Source: Desulfobacterales bacterium
GTDB taxonomy: Bacteria; Desulfobacterota; Desulfobacteria; Desulfobacterales; JAAELO01
Direction: 5' to 3'
Length of the DNA stretch: 59,670 nt
NCBI GenBank assembly: GCA_024226555.1
Contig: JAAELO010000247.1
Coordinates: forward strand, 1-59,670
Part shown: positions 18,738-27,612 of the stretch, one piece after another
How positions within the stretch are numbered: the stretch's first letter is position 1
How the letters are laid out: every line of letters starts with the position of its first letter
Position numbers and translations under genes: made by a program
The notes under the pieces: generated by a model
What the model was told of the DNA's origin: nothing
The model's database searches: none
What the model saw: only the letters and a program-made list of their open reading frames with translations

Positions 18738-18955
18738 TGTGCCTCTTTAGTTTTGTTAGACTCTTAACATCTTGAATAAAAAACAACGATTTTATGTTTT
18801 TTATGAATGCTTCTAAAATAAATTAAGAGAACTTGTTTTAATTTTATCTCTTAATTTATGTACCTCTTTAGTTCTGTTAGGTCTCTTAACGTCTTGAATA
18901 AAAAACAATGCTTTCTGTTTTTTATGAATGCTTCTAAAATAAAGAAAAACCCTCT
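18734..18955. repeat. tandem pair of ~115-bp hairpin repeats
   Basis: Two similar units in a row. Each contains TGTRCCTCTTTAGTTYTGTTAG, then CTTGAATAAAAAACAA, then TGTTTTTTATGAATGC. The AATAAAAAACA / TGTTTTTTAT parts form a hairpin in each unit. The same hairpin core recurs near 19150 and 42670. Nothing coding is apparent. Confidence 0.7.
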
Positions 18956-19049
18956 GTAAGCGAACAAACCTAAATCATGTTTATTCCTATTGAGTGCCAA
19001 ACTTTTGAAAAGTTTGATAAGCACATTTTGCATAAAAGAAAGACTAATT

Positions 19050-19101
19050 GTCATCCCTGAGAGGATTTGTTTTGTAAACTAAATCCTCTCAGGAATCCAG
19101 G
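19050..19101. repeat. REP-like palindrome of the GTCATTCC...GGAATCC type
   Basis: A long inverted repeat: CCCTGAGAGGATTT..AAATCCTCTCAGG. The same design, with a variable stem sequence, recurs near 37301, 38631, 42841 and 44990-45045. The stems vary but stay paired, as in intergenic REP/BIME-like families. Confidence 0.65.
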
Positions 19102-19254
19102 TTGCTTATAGCAAAAATAATAAATTTAATATTTTTGAGATTCCCCCAAATAAAAAACAACGGTTTTCTGTTATAAAAAGCTTTCGATATACTTTGCTAA
19201 TAACATAATCTTAGATTATGTCTTAATTTTTATAAAGTAGTATTCATCACAATA

Positions 19255-19932
19255 TTAAAAACCATACCATTTAGTAATGTTTTCAACAGGCTCTCTATGA
19301 CTTTCAACTTTGTTTGCAGGGAAATCCCAATCTGGATAACCTATTGCCATTGCAACAACAAGCCTTTTTGATTCAGGTATATTAAGATGTTCTCTTAATA
19401 CATCAGAATATGTTACACCCTGATTTTCTATACAGGTGTGAAGTCCTTCTTTAAGAGCTGCAAGGCATATTGTTTGAGTGAGTAGTCCAACATCAAAAAA
19501 TGTTCCCGCCTCGATCAAATAATTATCAGAACTGATAATTATAGCTGCAGGTGCATCAAAAAAACGAAATCCACGCTCGAGCCAATTAGCTCTTTTTTCC
19601 AAATTATCTCTTTCTATGCCCATAAGTTTAAAAAGCTGAACAGCTATCTCGATTTGTCTTTTCCTGTAAATTGATTCTTTAGGTCTTTCAACCAACATTC
19701 TCTCCATCTCTTTTGGAGGTAGTTCAAAATTTCTAACCTTTTTTATATTCTCTTCTCTTATTTTATCCAGAACATCTCCTGTTACAACCGAAAACTCCCA
19801 GGGTTGGGTATTTTCCGCTGAAGGAGCTCTGACTGCAAGGGTTAGAATTTTTTCTATAGTTTCTTTTTTAACAGTTTTATCGAGAAATTTTCGTATACTT
19901 TTTCGTTTGAGAATAGCCTCTTCTAATTTCAT
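19255..19932 (-). CDS. nitroreductase-family flavoprotein
   Basis: 225 aa. FMN-dependent nitroreductase fold with RKSIRKF at the N-terminus, RAPSAENTQPWEF (about 35-47) and the C-terminal VAMAIGYPDWDFPANKVE. Such enzymes reduce nitro compounds, quinones or flavins with NAD(P)H. ATG 19932 is chosen because AAAGGGGAG lies just upstream of it; an in-frame ATG six codons earlier is less well placed. About 300 bp of gene-free sequence separates it from the divergent gene at 20240. Confidence 0.88.
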   Translation of the reverse strand: MKLEEAILKRKSIRKFLDKTVKKETIEKILTLAVRAPSAENTQPWEFSVVTGDVLDKIREENIKKVRNFELPPKEMERMLVERPKESIYRKRQIEIAVQLFKLMGIERDNLEKRANWLERGFRFFDAPAAIIISSDNYLIEAGTFFDVGLLTQTICLAALKEGLHTCIENQGVTYSDVLREHLNIPESKRLVVAMAIGYPDWDFPANKVESHREPVENITKWYGF

Positions 19933-20239
19933 TTTCTCCCCTTTCACCATCAGATTAGATGTTTAAATACCTCAAAATCAGACAAAATGCTTAAATCTCT
20001 CAGATCATTACATAAATAACTTCCCATTATCAACACCCTCTTTTTGTCTATCTAAAGAATTGAGCTAAATTTAAATAACATTTATTATCATTTTTTTAAT
20101 ATAAAAGGCTTGAAAAACCCTTACAAATTAATGTATAAGCGATTAAACAAATTTAATAGAGCCTGTACTATATAATTAATATATGTTAATTTAAGGAATA
20201 TATTAATAAAATGAATTACCTTTATTGGGGTTTTTTTTA

Positions 20240-20611
20240 ATGCATGAAATACGCTTAAACAAATTAAAAAACAGATTGTACTTCACTCTCGGCAAAATTG
20301 AAGATCGTAAAGAGATGAAGGATATTATACATAAAACAGAAGTTGCTGTAAAAAGTCTATTACAGGGTTTTTCATGCCTGTCAGATCTTAGATTCTATGA
20401 TAATCCCGATGAAAAAGATGAGTTTATAAAGGTAGTTCAGGAGATTCTTTGGGATTCAGGAATCGGTCTGGTTGTCCGCGTTAAAGATAAAAATACCAAA
20501 TCACCTTGTTTCAGCTTTGAAGAAAATACTGTACTCTGGCCAGCTTACAGGGTCAAAGAAGCTGATTCTCTCGTTGTTGCAGAATCGATGCTGGACATGT
20601 ACAACGCTTAA
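20240..20611 (+). CDS. small STAS-like protein paired with DUF5714
   Basis: 123 aa, soluble. The pattern EIRLNKLKNRLYFTLGK...DRKEMKDIIHKTEVAV and later DSGIGLVVRV alternates strands and helices in a way reminiscent of SpoIIAA-like STAS domains, but this is inference. It lies 14 bp before the DUF5714 gene, so the two are a unit. ATG 20240 is preceded at a distance by GGGG; a TTG start at 20225 is also open. The function is unknown. Confidence 0.65.
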   Translation: MHEIRLNKLKNRLYFTLGKIEDRKEMKDIIHKTEVAVKSLLQGFSCLSDLRFYDNPDEKDEFIKVVQEILWDSGIGLVVRVKDKNTKSPCFSFEENTVLWPAYRVKEADSLVVAESMLDMYNA

Positions 20612-20625
20612 ACTTACAGGGAAAA

Positions 20626-21330
20626 ATGATTTATAAAGACGGATGCATGAAATGCGGAGAAGTATTAATTTATCTGGAAGAGATTGTAGATAAAAACTGC
20701 TCACTTTGTGGAAATCTTAAAGCAGCAAATGCTTTATGTAGAAATGATCATTTTGTTTGCGATACCTGCCATACAGGTAATTTTGATGATATAGTAAAAA
20801 ACATATGTCTTGAAACAACTGAAACGGACATGATAAAACTTCTAAACAAAATAAGAATGCATCCATCTATGCCGCTACATGGTCCTGAGCATCACTTTGC
20901 TATTGCTTCAGTGATTGTTGCAACATACAAAAATTTAGGTGGTAAAATAGATTTTGAAAATGCTCTTGACACTGCCATAGAAAGAGGAAAACAGATTCCA
21001 GGTGGAACCTGTGGATTTTGGGGAGGATGTGGAGCTGCACTTGGTTCCGGGATAGGTATGGGAATTCTGATTGAAAGTAACCCTCTAAAACCCAAACAAA
21101 GACAGGAACTTGCAAAAATAACAGGTGAGATAATTCAAAGTATAAGTATGTTCAAATCAGCAAGATGTTGCAGAAGAGAGACTATTACTGCATTAAAAAC
21201 AGTAGCATCTTTATCTGAAACACATCTTAATTTGATATTAAAAGCTGAGGGGAATAGCAATTGTGGGCAATTTAAAAAAAATGAGGAGTGTCCTGAAGAT
21301 GAATGTCCGTATTATGTAATAAACGAATAG
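20626..21330 (+). CDS. DUF5714-type cysteine-rich protein
   Basis: 234 aa. CxxC pairs occur at the N-terminus (CMKCG, CSLCG, CDTCH). The core motifs are MPLHGPEHH, PGGTCGFWGGCGAALGSGIG and ARCCRRET. A final cysteine cluster (CPEDECPYY) suggests metal or Fe-S binding. This pattern is that of DUF5714 proteins of anaerobes, often linked to redox or radical-SAM genes; the activity is not known to me. It is translationally close to the STAS-like gene and abuts the converging LRR gene with no spacer at all. Confidence 0.75.
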   Translation: MIYKDGCMKCGEVLIYLEEIVDKNCSLCGNLKAANALCRNDHFVCDTCHTGNFDDIVKNICLETTETDMIKLLNKIRMHPSMPLHGPEHHFAIASVIVATYKNLGGKIDFENALDTAIERGKQIPGGTCGFWGGCGAALGSGIGMGILIESNPLKPKQRQELAKITGEIIQSISMFKSARCCRRETITALKTVASLSETHLNLILKAEGNSNCGQFKKNEECPEDECPYYVINE

Positions 21331-22038
21331 TTACTCATCCTCATCATATAAATCAAGTAAACCATCAAGATCACCCTGATCCACAAAGGAATTATCTACT
21401 TCAATATTATCATCATCAGAAATTTTTAAATTATCTGTAATTAAATTTGCTAATTTATCAGGAACCTCTGCTATATGATTCCCAAATATTTCAAGGGTTT
21501 TTAGATTTTTTAATTTAGTGATATTTTGAGGAAGTTTTGTGAGTTTATTATTCAAAAGGTTCAAAACTTCGAGGTTTCTTAGAAAACCCATTTCATCTGG
21601 AATGCGTTCTAACTTGTTATAACTTAAGTTAAGCTCTTTTAAATTGCTTAAATTACCAATACCGTTGGATATCTCAGTTAAGTCATTCACATTCAATAAT
21701 AGTAGGTGTAGTTTTTTTAAACTATATAGTTCACAAGGAAGGTTTTCAAGATTGTTATAGCTTAAATTTAGTTCTTTCAGGTTTTCTAATTTCTCTATCT
21801 CTTTTGGTATATTAGTTAATGCATTTCCATTTAATTCAAGTTTTTCAAGCTTATTTAAATTAAATATTTCAATTGGAAGTGACTTTAATTTATTTCCTGC
21901 AATATTAAGATATTGAATATCTGTAAGCCCACCAATTTCAGGTGGAATATCTTTTATTTTCCTAAAGTTAAGAGAAAAAGATTTTAAGTTGCGACTCTTA
22001 GCATCTTCTATTAATTCAATAATTTTCTTTTTTTTCAT
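21331..22038 (-). CDS. leucine-rich repeat protein
   Basis: 235 aa, no signal peptide. About seven LRR units of 23 residues follow the pattern LxxLxxLxLxxNxLxxLPxEI, from residue ~35 to ~195. A very acidic tail follows (SDDDNIEV, LLDLYDEDE). Cytoplasmic LRR proteins of this sort bind protein partners; no enzymatic domain is attached. GGGGAAAAA precedes the ATG. Its stop codon directly touches the stop of the converging DUF5714 gene. Confidence 0.85.
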   Translation of the reverse strand: MKKKKIIELIEDAKSRNLKSFSLNFRKIKDIPPEIGGLTDIQYLNIAGNKLKSLPIEIFNLNKLEKLELNGNALTNIPKEIEKLENLKELNLSYNNLENLPCELYSLKKLHLLLLNVNDLTEISNGIGNLSNLKELNLSYNKLERIPDEMGFLRNLEVLNLLNNKLTKLPQNITKLKNLKTLEIFGNHIAEVPDKLANLITDNLKISDDDNIEVDNSFVDQGDLDGLLDLYDEDE

Positions 22039-22835
22039 TTTTTCCCCTTTGGGAATGGAGTAAAAATTTTTTTGGTCCTAAGTAATAGATTAAATATCGG
22101 ATGGTTTATATAAATGCTTTAAATTAAATATAACTTATTTTTTAATTCTTGGGAATCTCTAATTATAAGAAGTTCCCTAAATACAAACATAAATACAATA
22201 AATTTATGAGGTCGTCTTTATTTTTACAAAGGACAATAATTGAGATTGTCTTATAAATAACTTCATAGTTTTATATTGAAATACACTCAGAGGTAATATA
22301 ATAAAAACAACATTCCCTCTAGAGAAGTCTTTATACAATAATAGAAAATAATATAGTTATTAAATCATTATAGTTATTCTCACATCTGCTTGTCCCTATT
22401 ATCAGGTAATGAATTATAATTGCTAATAGTCAATTAAACAACCACTTGTTAAAAAATAAATTTTAAAAAATAAATGATGATGGATATATTTTGTAAATAT
22501 ATTTTTTTTTTAAATGAAAAAAAATAAAATCATCAAAAATTGTTTTTTTTTGAATTTTCTATTTGGTTTATACAACTAATAACACATTCATCTTAAATTG
22601 AGGTATTCCGCAGCTTTAATATTTTTATAAAATACTATTAGGTTTTTATAAAAAATAATTTTGCAAGTTTTTTTTTAAAAAATATTTGCATCCATAAATT
22701 AATTTTAATAGATTGTAGTCTCATGAGCTTGGCGCTTCATGTGATAAAGGAAGTCTCATTCTCAGGAATATCCATTTCTCGGTGGTGACCCTGATTCTGG
22801 AACTGCAAATTAATTTTTTAAGGGAGGTCACATTG
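22039..22835. other. gene-free region with a 28-bp MITE relic and the cold-shock leader
   Basis: 797 bp, extremely AT-rich. A minimal MITE relic (GGGAATCTCTAATTATAAGA..GTTCCCT, 22151-22178) is both ends joined with the middle lost. From about 22700 composition changes to a more GC-balanced leader (ATGAGCTTGGCGCTTCATGTG, then CTCATTCTCAGG) ahead of the cold-shock gene. A long structured 5' leader is usual for csp genes and acts as a thermosensor. Confidence 0.5.
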
Positions 22836-23036
22836 ATGGCTAATGGAATTGTAAAGTGGTTTAACGAAAAGAAAGGTTTTGGATTTATTGAGCAGGAAGA
22901 AGGTCCAGATGTTTTTGTTCATTTTTCCGGTATATCTGGAGACGGTTTCAAAACTCTAAATGAAGGTGATAGAGTTACTTTTGAAATTGAAAACGGTCAG
23001 AAAGGTCCTGCAGCTGTTAATGTAGAATCCTCTTAA
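22836..23036 (+). CDS. cspA: cold-shock protein
   Basis: 66 aa, CspA family single-stranded nucleic-acid-binding OB fold. RNP1 is KGFGFIEQ and RNP2 is VFVHFS. Length is exactly typical. The start is ATG 22836 after a strong AGGGAGGT; earlier in-frame codons belong to the leader. It probably acts as an RNA chaperone at low temperature or in stress. It is monocistronic with a terminator 36 bp downstream. Confidence 0.93.
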   Translation: MANGIVKWFNEKKGFGFIEQEEGPDVFVHFSGISGDGFKTLNEGDRVTFEIENGQKGPAAVNVESS

Positions 23037-23071
23037 GCCAGAATTTCCTGAGATAGGAAAAATAAGATTAT

Positions 23072-23108
23072 AAAGAGCTGCCTTTTTAGGGTTAGCTCTT
23101 TTGTTTTT
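23072..23108 (+). terminator. intrinsic terminator of the cold-shock gene
   Basis: Stem AAAGAGCT / AGCTCTTT with a 14-nt loop followed by TTGTTTTT. Confidence 0.8.
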
Positions 23109-23278
23109 AGAACTTTTGTTCTCCTTTAAAATTTCAAAATTTCATGTTAATATGACAAATGTCTAAAATAAATTCAATTCAACGATATACTGGTGTAAAA
23201 AAAGAAGAGTTCAACCACTTCATAGTATAATCATTTTTGCATTTAGTTAATTTAATCAAACGGGTTCAAACTAATAAA

Positions 23279-25309
23279 ATGGCAAAACTTACTAAACAGG
23301 AAAACCAAAAACTAATTGCAAAAGAGTGGAGTTATGTAAAAAACAAGAAAGAAGTAATTGCTAAACATGGTGAGAAAGGTCAGGCAAGAGTTAATAAAGC
23401 AATAAACAATGTCTTAGTCGCAAAAAAACAAGACCCTTTTATTCTATATGATTTGGGATTCGAGAAGCTAAATACTGACATAATAAAAAGTGTAGCCGAA
23501 GTCCAATCAAACAAAAAGAAGTACAGTAAAGATGTTATTAAAAGATCCGAAGAGATACAAAATATTATCAGACAATCAAATAGTAGCGAAGGTGATGGTG
23601 AAAGTGATAAAAGAGTTCCTACTGTTAGCATATCTGACAACGCGCTTTTAAATACCTATATATGCTATAGATATCCTATTGGAGGAAACAAGAAAGCAGA
23701 ACGTAAGTATAGAATAGCAGCTGCAAGAACTTTATCCCTTGCCGGACTTTTTGTAAGTGGAAAATATCTGGAGAGAGTACTTCGCATAAGACCAAAAGAG
23801 TCTGAAAAGGTTATTGACGCACTTGTTAAGTTAAAGATTATCTATAAGAAAAATCCTCATGAGGTATTATCCAAGCCTATATCGAAAGCTACAATCCATA
23901 ATATTACAAAACATTTAAAACCAATTGTTGCAAATGATAATTCGATCAAAGCACTTATTGCAGATTTTGACAGATTTATGCGTATTAAAAATCAATTCCA
24001 GATAATTGATAGAATTGTCAGGAACCTAAAAGGAGGAAAAACAAAGAGACCGCGCTGTATTTTCTATTTCAGACTCAGAAAGTGGAAAACTCAAAAGAAA
24101 TCAAAATATAACAGTTCCTTAAAATTTGTCGAGGTTCTAAGTGTTTATAAAGGAATTTTTAATAATAGCTCAATGCTCAAAGGCATTGATCTTTCTCTTG
24201 CCAAACCATTTATTGATAATATTGAATTTGAGCATGTTGATCTTTCCGGTGCTAATCTTAGTGGTATTAATTTCGAAAACTGCAGATTTAGTAAATCATT
24301 TTTCATTGGAACAAACTTTCAAGGTGCTCTTGTTGAGAAAGTAGATATTCTAAGATGCAACCTTCTTGGTTCTAATTGGCAGGAATCGTCCTTTACAAAA
24401 TGTAATTTTTCAAACTCTCATTTTAACAAAGCATCTCTAAAAGATAGTCAGTTTTTTCTCAGAAACAGATTTCAATTTGCTGCTTTTAAAAATGCAGATT
24501 TAAGAAATGTTAACTTTGTTGCAAATACACATTTTGAAAAACTGGACTTTGAAGAAGCGAATCTAAGCGGCTCATCTGCTAAAAAATGTACTTTCAGACA
24601 ATGTAATTTCAATAAAGCTGTAGCAAAACAACTGTATGCATCAGGAGCGTTTTTTCAAAACTGTAGCTTTGAAAAAGCAGATCTAAGTGAATCTGAACTT
24701 GATCTTTCATCACTTTCAGGATCAAATCTCAAATATGCAAATCTATCCAATGGAAATTACAAGAATGCAAACTTCAGTCAATCTGACTTATCATATTCTG
24801 TGGTAGATAATGCTGAGGTTAACAGAGCTGATTTTCTGGCCTGTAACCTCTACCTTGCGAGAATGAGAAACACCTCATTTGAAAAAGCTATTAACTTGGT
24901 GGGAACTGAATACCCCCATATTGTTATTGGAGACGTTCTTGATACAAAATCGATCCACAGAGCAACAGTTAGTAAAAGACTTAAGGATATCGAGTCTTCT
25001 AAAGATGAAGTACATTTTGGAACAATCCCATTAAAAACCCTTGAATCAGTGGTTGGAAGTGAAAATGTTTTGAATAAAATTCTCTTCCTGATAAAGAATG
25101 ATAATGGACAGATATCAGATACAGAGGTAAAATATAATTTTCTCAAAACCAGAAATTTAAAAAAAATTCAGGAAATTCTTGAACTTAATAAAGCTTCAAA
25201 CAAAGAAAAAATACTATCTGTTTTATGCGATGAACCTTTTATGAAAAAAGAGGGTATTAAACTTAAAATATGGGATATACCTGAAGGAAAAAATGAAAAA
25301 CCTGAATAA
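23279..25309 (+). CDS. large pentapeptide-repeat protein
   Basis: 676 aa, cytoplasmic. The N-terminal ~270 residues are basic and helical and unassigned. From about residue 300 to 540 there are many A(D/N)LxX units, such as VDLSGANLSGINFENC, ADLSESELDLSSLSGSNL and ADFLACNLYLARM, which build a right-handed quadrilateral beta-helix. A ~130-residue C-terminal part follows. Pentapeptide proteins can be DNA mimics or scaffolds; the role here is unknown. ATG 23279 is used; the earlier in-frame ATG at 23237 has no site. A MITE begins 2 bp after the stop. Confidence 0.8.
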   Translation: MAKLTKQENQKLIAKEWSYVKNKKEVIAKHGEKGQARVNKAINNVLVAKKQDPFILYDLGFEKLNTDIIKSVAEVQSNKKKYSKDVIKRSEEIQNIIRQSNSSEGDGESDKRVPTVSISDNALLNTYICYRYPIGGNKKAERKYRIAAARTLSLAGLFVSGKYLERVLRIRPKESEKVIDALVKLKIIYKKNPHEVLSKPISKATIHNITKHLKPIVANDNSIKALIADFDRFMRIKNQFQIIDRIVRNLKGGKTKRPRCIFYFRLRKWKTQKKSKYNSSLKFVEVLSVYKGIFNNSSMLKGIDLSLAKPFIDNIEFEHVDLSGANLSGINFENCRFSKSFFIGTNFQGALVEKVDILRCNLLGSNWQESSFTKCNFSNSHFNKASLKDSQFFLRNRFQFAAFKNADLRNVNFVANTHFEKLDFEEANLSGSSAKKCTFRQCNFNKAVAKQLYASGAFFQNCSFEKADLSESELDLSSLSGSNLKYANLSNGNYKNANFSQSDLSYSVVDNAEVNRADFLACNLYLARMRNTSFEKAINLVGTEYPHIVIGDVLDTKSIHRATVSKRLKDIESSKDEVHFGTIPLKTLESVVGSENVLNKILFLIKNDNGQISDTEVKYNFLKTRNLKKIQEILELNKASNKEKILSVLCDEPFMKKEGIKLKIWDIPEGKNEKPE

Positions 25310-25311
25310 CA

Positions 25312-25640
25312 AGGGAACCTCTAATAATTAGAATTTTGATTGAAATACAGATTATAAAAGCTTTTAGTTTTATAAAATATCTGCATGAAAAAATAATAAT
25401 GAGTTGATTTTATAACAGTTCTTTTTTTAGAATAATTCTGTTGTTTTGTTTTTATTTCTTTTAAAACAACTTAAGGGAACCTCTAATAATTAATATTTTG
25501 ATGAAATACAAGGCATTTCTGAAAATAACGAACCGATTTTATTACAGTTTTTTTAGAAAAAACACAGTATTTTGCAAAAGAGGAGTTATTAGAGGTTCCC
25601 TTAAGTAGTTCAGTAAAAAGGCAGTTATTAGATGTTTCCT
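25312..25640 (+). repeat. nested MITE pair: long-variant copy interrupted by a second copy
   Basis: The outer long-variant element begins AGGGAACCTCTAATAATTAG at 25312. It is interrupted at 25474-25601 by a complete 128-bp inner element (AGGGAACC...GGTTCCCT, flanked by TTA on the left and TAA on the right). The outer element then resumes (GTAGTTCAGTAAAAAGGCAG) and ends TTATTAGATGTTTCCT at 25640. Insertion of one copy into another shows that the family has been mobile. The pair fills the gap 25310-25734 almost entirely. Confidence 0.85.
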
Positions 25641-25734
25641 CAAGCATTTTGCATTGAACATTTGAAAATGATTAGGATTTCCTTATAAAATTCAGAAAAC
25701 TTGATTTTTAAAACCGGATGTTTATTATTTTTGT

Positions 25735-27471
25735 ATGAGTGATAAAAAAGAAAAAATACCAGATCAAAAAGAGATAGAGAAAGAGATTGGTGATTTCCTC
25801 AGTAAAAAATTTGGAGGATCTGTAAAGGTTGTAGCCCCACCATCTCTAAATTTACAGAATCAAATGGATGGAACAGGAGATAAAGTCAAAAAAAGTGGCG
25901 AAAAACTGAATTTTGATATGAACCCTGAAGAACTTGTTTCTTATCTGGATCAATATATCATAAAACAGGATGATGCCAAAAAAATCCTTTCAACCAAGAT
26001 CTGTACTCATTTTAACCGCATTAAATATTCTGAAAATTCCAAGGAAAATCATGAGATTCTTGGTAACATAAAGAGTAATATCCTGATGATAGGTCCAACA
26101 GGTGTTGGTAAAACCTATATGATTAAGCTCATTGCTAAAAAATTAGGTGTCCCTTTTGCTAAAGGGGATGCTACAAAATTCACCGAAACAGGTTATGTTG
26201 GTGGAGATGTTGAAGATCTTGTCAGGGATTTGGTGAGAGAAGCCAATGACGATATTGAACTTGCCCAAAAGGGTATAATTTATATTGACGAGATCGATAA
26301 AATAGCATCAAGCTCTAATCTAATGGGAGCAGATATCTCAAGAACGGGTGTCCAGAGAACTCTTCTTAAACCCATGGAAGAAACAGATGTGGAACTTAAG
26401 GTTCCCCATGATCCAATCTCCATGCTTCAGGAGATGGAAAGATTTCAAAAAGGTGGGGGAACAGAAAGAAGAGTTGTTAACACTGGAAATATCCTTTTTA
26501 TAATGAGCGGCGCCTTTGGTAACATTACTAATATTGTTAAAAAAAGATTATCTAAACAGACAATTGGTTTTGGCTCTGAACTAAAAAAAGAGGAGAACCT
26601 TGAACTTTTAAAAGAGATTCGCACTGAAGATCTTATAAAATATGGCTTTGAATCTGAATTTGTAGGTCGTCTTCCAATCAGAGCTATATTTGAAAAACTT
26701 AGTGAACAGGATCTTTTTGATATTCTTAAAAGCCCTAATAACCCTGTATTACTTAATAAAAAACTTGATTTTGCAGCATATGGAGTTGATATTAAATTCC
26801 ATGATGAAGCTCTGAAGGTTCTTGCAAAAAGAGCTTTTCATGAAAATACTGGTGCAAGAGGGATAGTGAGTGCTGTTGAACAGGCTCTGCTCTCTTTTGA
26901 GAATAAGCTTCCATCCACAAATGTTACACAATTTGCTGTAACTAAAGATGTTGTGGATAACCCCGATGCTGAACTTGAAAATATTGTAGAAAAACATGAA
27001 ACATCTGTATTTAGAAAGGCCTTTAAAGAGGTTGCTGATGAAGAAAAAGACTCAATAAGAGAGTATATTAGTAACAACTGGAAAAGTCTTTCCATTAAAT
27101 ATAATTTTACCTTAACTCAATATAGAATAAATTTTGTTGTGGACTATTACTGTAAATATGCAACAAACATTGGTCATGCTATAAAAAAAATAAGCTCTTA
27201 CTTTAAAGAGGTTAAAGAGATCGAGACCGTTTTTATCAAAAATCACGGTATCAATATAAATTTTGATGATGATGCAATTGATTTTATTATAGAACAATTT
27301 ATTGAGTCTGAAGCCTCAAGTGATGAAGTTTATAATAAGCTAACAAGTGATTTTGAACATGGTCTTAGGCTTGCTGTTGAAAAAACGGGAAGAAACTCAT
27401 TTAATATTCCTAAATCAGCTCTTATTGAACCAGATACATATCTGGGTGAGATTATAAAAGAAAGCTATTAA
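25735..27471 (+). CDS. ClpX-like AAA+ ATPase without zinc finger, with C-terminal extension
   Basis: 578 aa. Residues ~60-400 match the ClpX AAA+ module: LDQYIIKQDDAKK, Walker A GPTGVGKT (120-127), TETGYVGGDVEDLVRDL, Walker B GIIYIDEIDKIA, and a sensor region ending FHENTGARGI. The N-terminal zinc-binding domain of canonical ClpX is missing and replaced by ~55 unrelated residues. About 160 extra helical residues follow the ATPase. ClpX unfolds substrates for ClpP; whether this paralogue does so or acts alone is unknown. No obvious Shine-Dalgarno precedes the ATG. A terminator follows. Confidence 0.85.
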   Translation: MSDKKEKIPDQKEIEKEIGDFLSKKFGGSVKVVAPPSLNLQNQMDGTGDKVKKSGEKLNFDMNPEELVSYLDQYIIKQDDAKKILSTKICTHFNRIKYSENSKENHEILGNIKSNILMIGPTGVGKTYMIKLIAKKLGVPFAKGDATKFTETGYVGGDVEDLVRDLVREANDDIELAQKGIIYIDEIDKIASSSNLMGADISRTGVQRTLLKPMEETDVELKVPHDPISMLQEMERFQKGGGTERRVVNTGNILFIMSGAFGNITNIVKKRLSKQTIGFGSELKKEENLELLKEIRTEDLIKYGFESEFVGRLPIRAIFEKLSEQDLFDILKSPNNPVLLNKKLDFAAYGVDIKFHDEALKVLAKRAFHENTGARGIVSAVEQALLSFENKLPSTNVTQFAVTKDVVDNPDAELENIVEKHETSVFRKAFKEVADEEKDSIREYISNNWKSLSIKYNFTLTQYRINFVVDYYCKYATNIGHAIKKISSYFKEVKEIETVFIKNHGININFDDDAIDFIIEQFIESEASSDEVYNKLTSDFEHGLRLAVEKTGRNSFNIPKSALIEPDTYLGEIIKESY

Positions 27472-27561
27472 TTATTTACAAAATATAATTTTATTAATTA
27501 CATAATTTTATGGAAATATATTTAAATTAATAGTATCAGTTATCAAACTTTAAAAATGATG

Positions 27562-27590
27562 AAAGAGACCAATAAGGTCTCTTTTCTTTT
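27562..27590 (+). terminator. intrinsic terminator after the ClpX-like gene
   Basis: Stem AAAGAGACC / GGTCTCTTT with an AATAA loop, then TCTTTT. It insulates the ClpX-like gene from ahbC. Confidence 0.85.
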
Positions 27591-27612
27591 AAAAACAACA
27601 GGATGATAAAAA

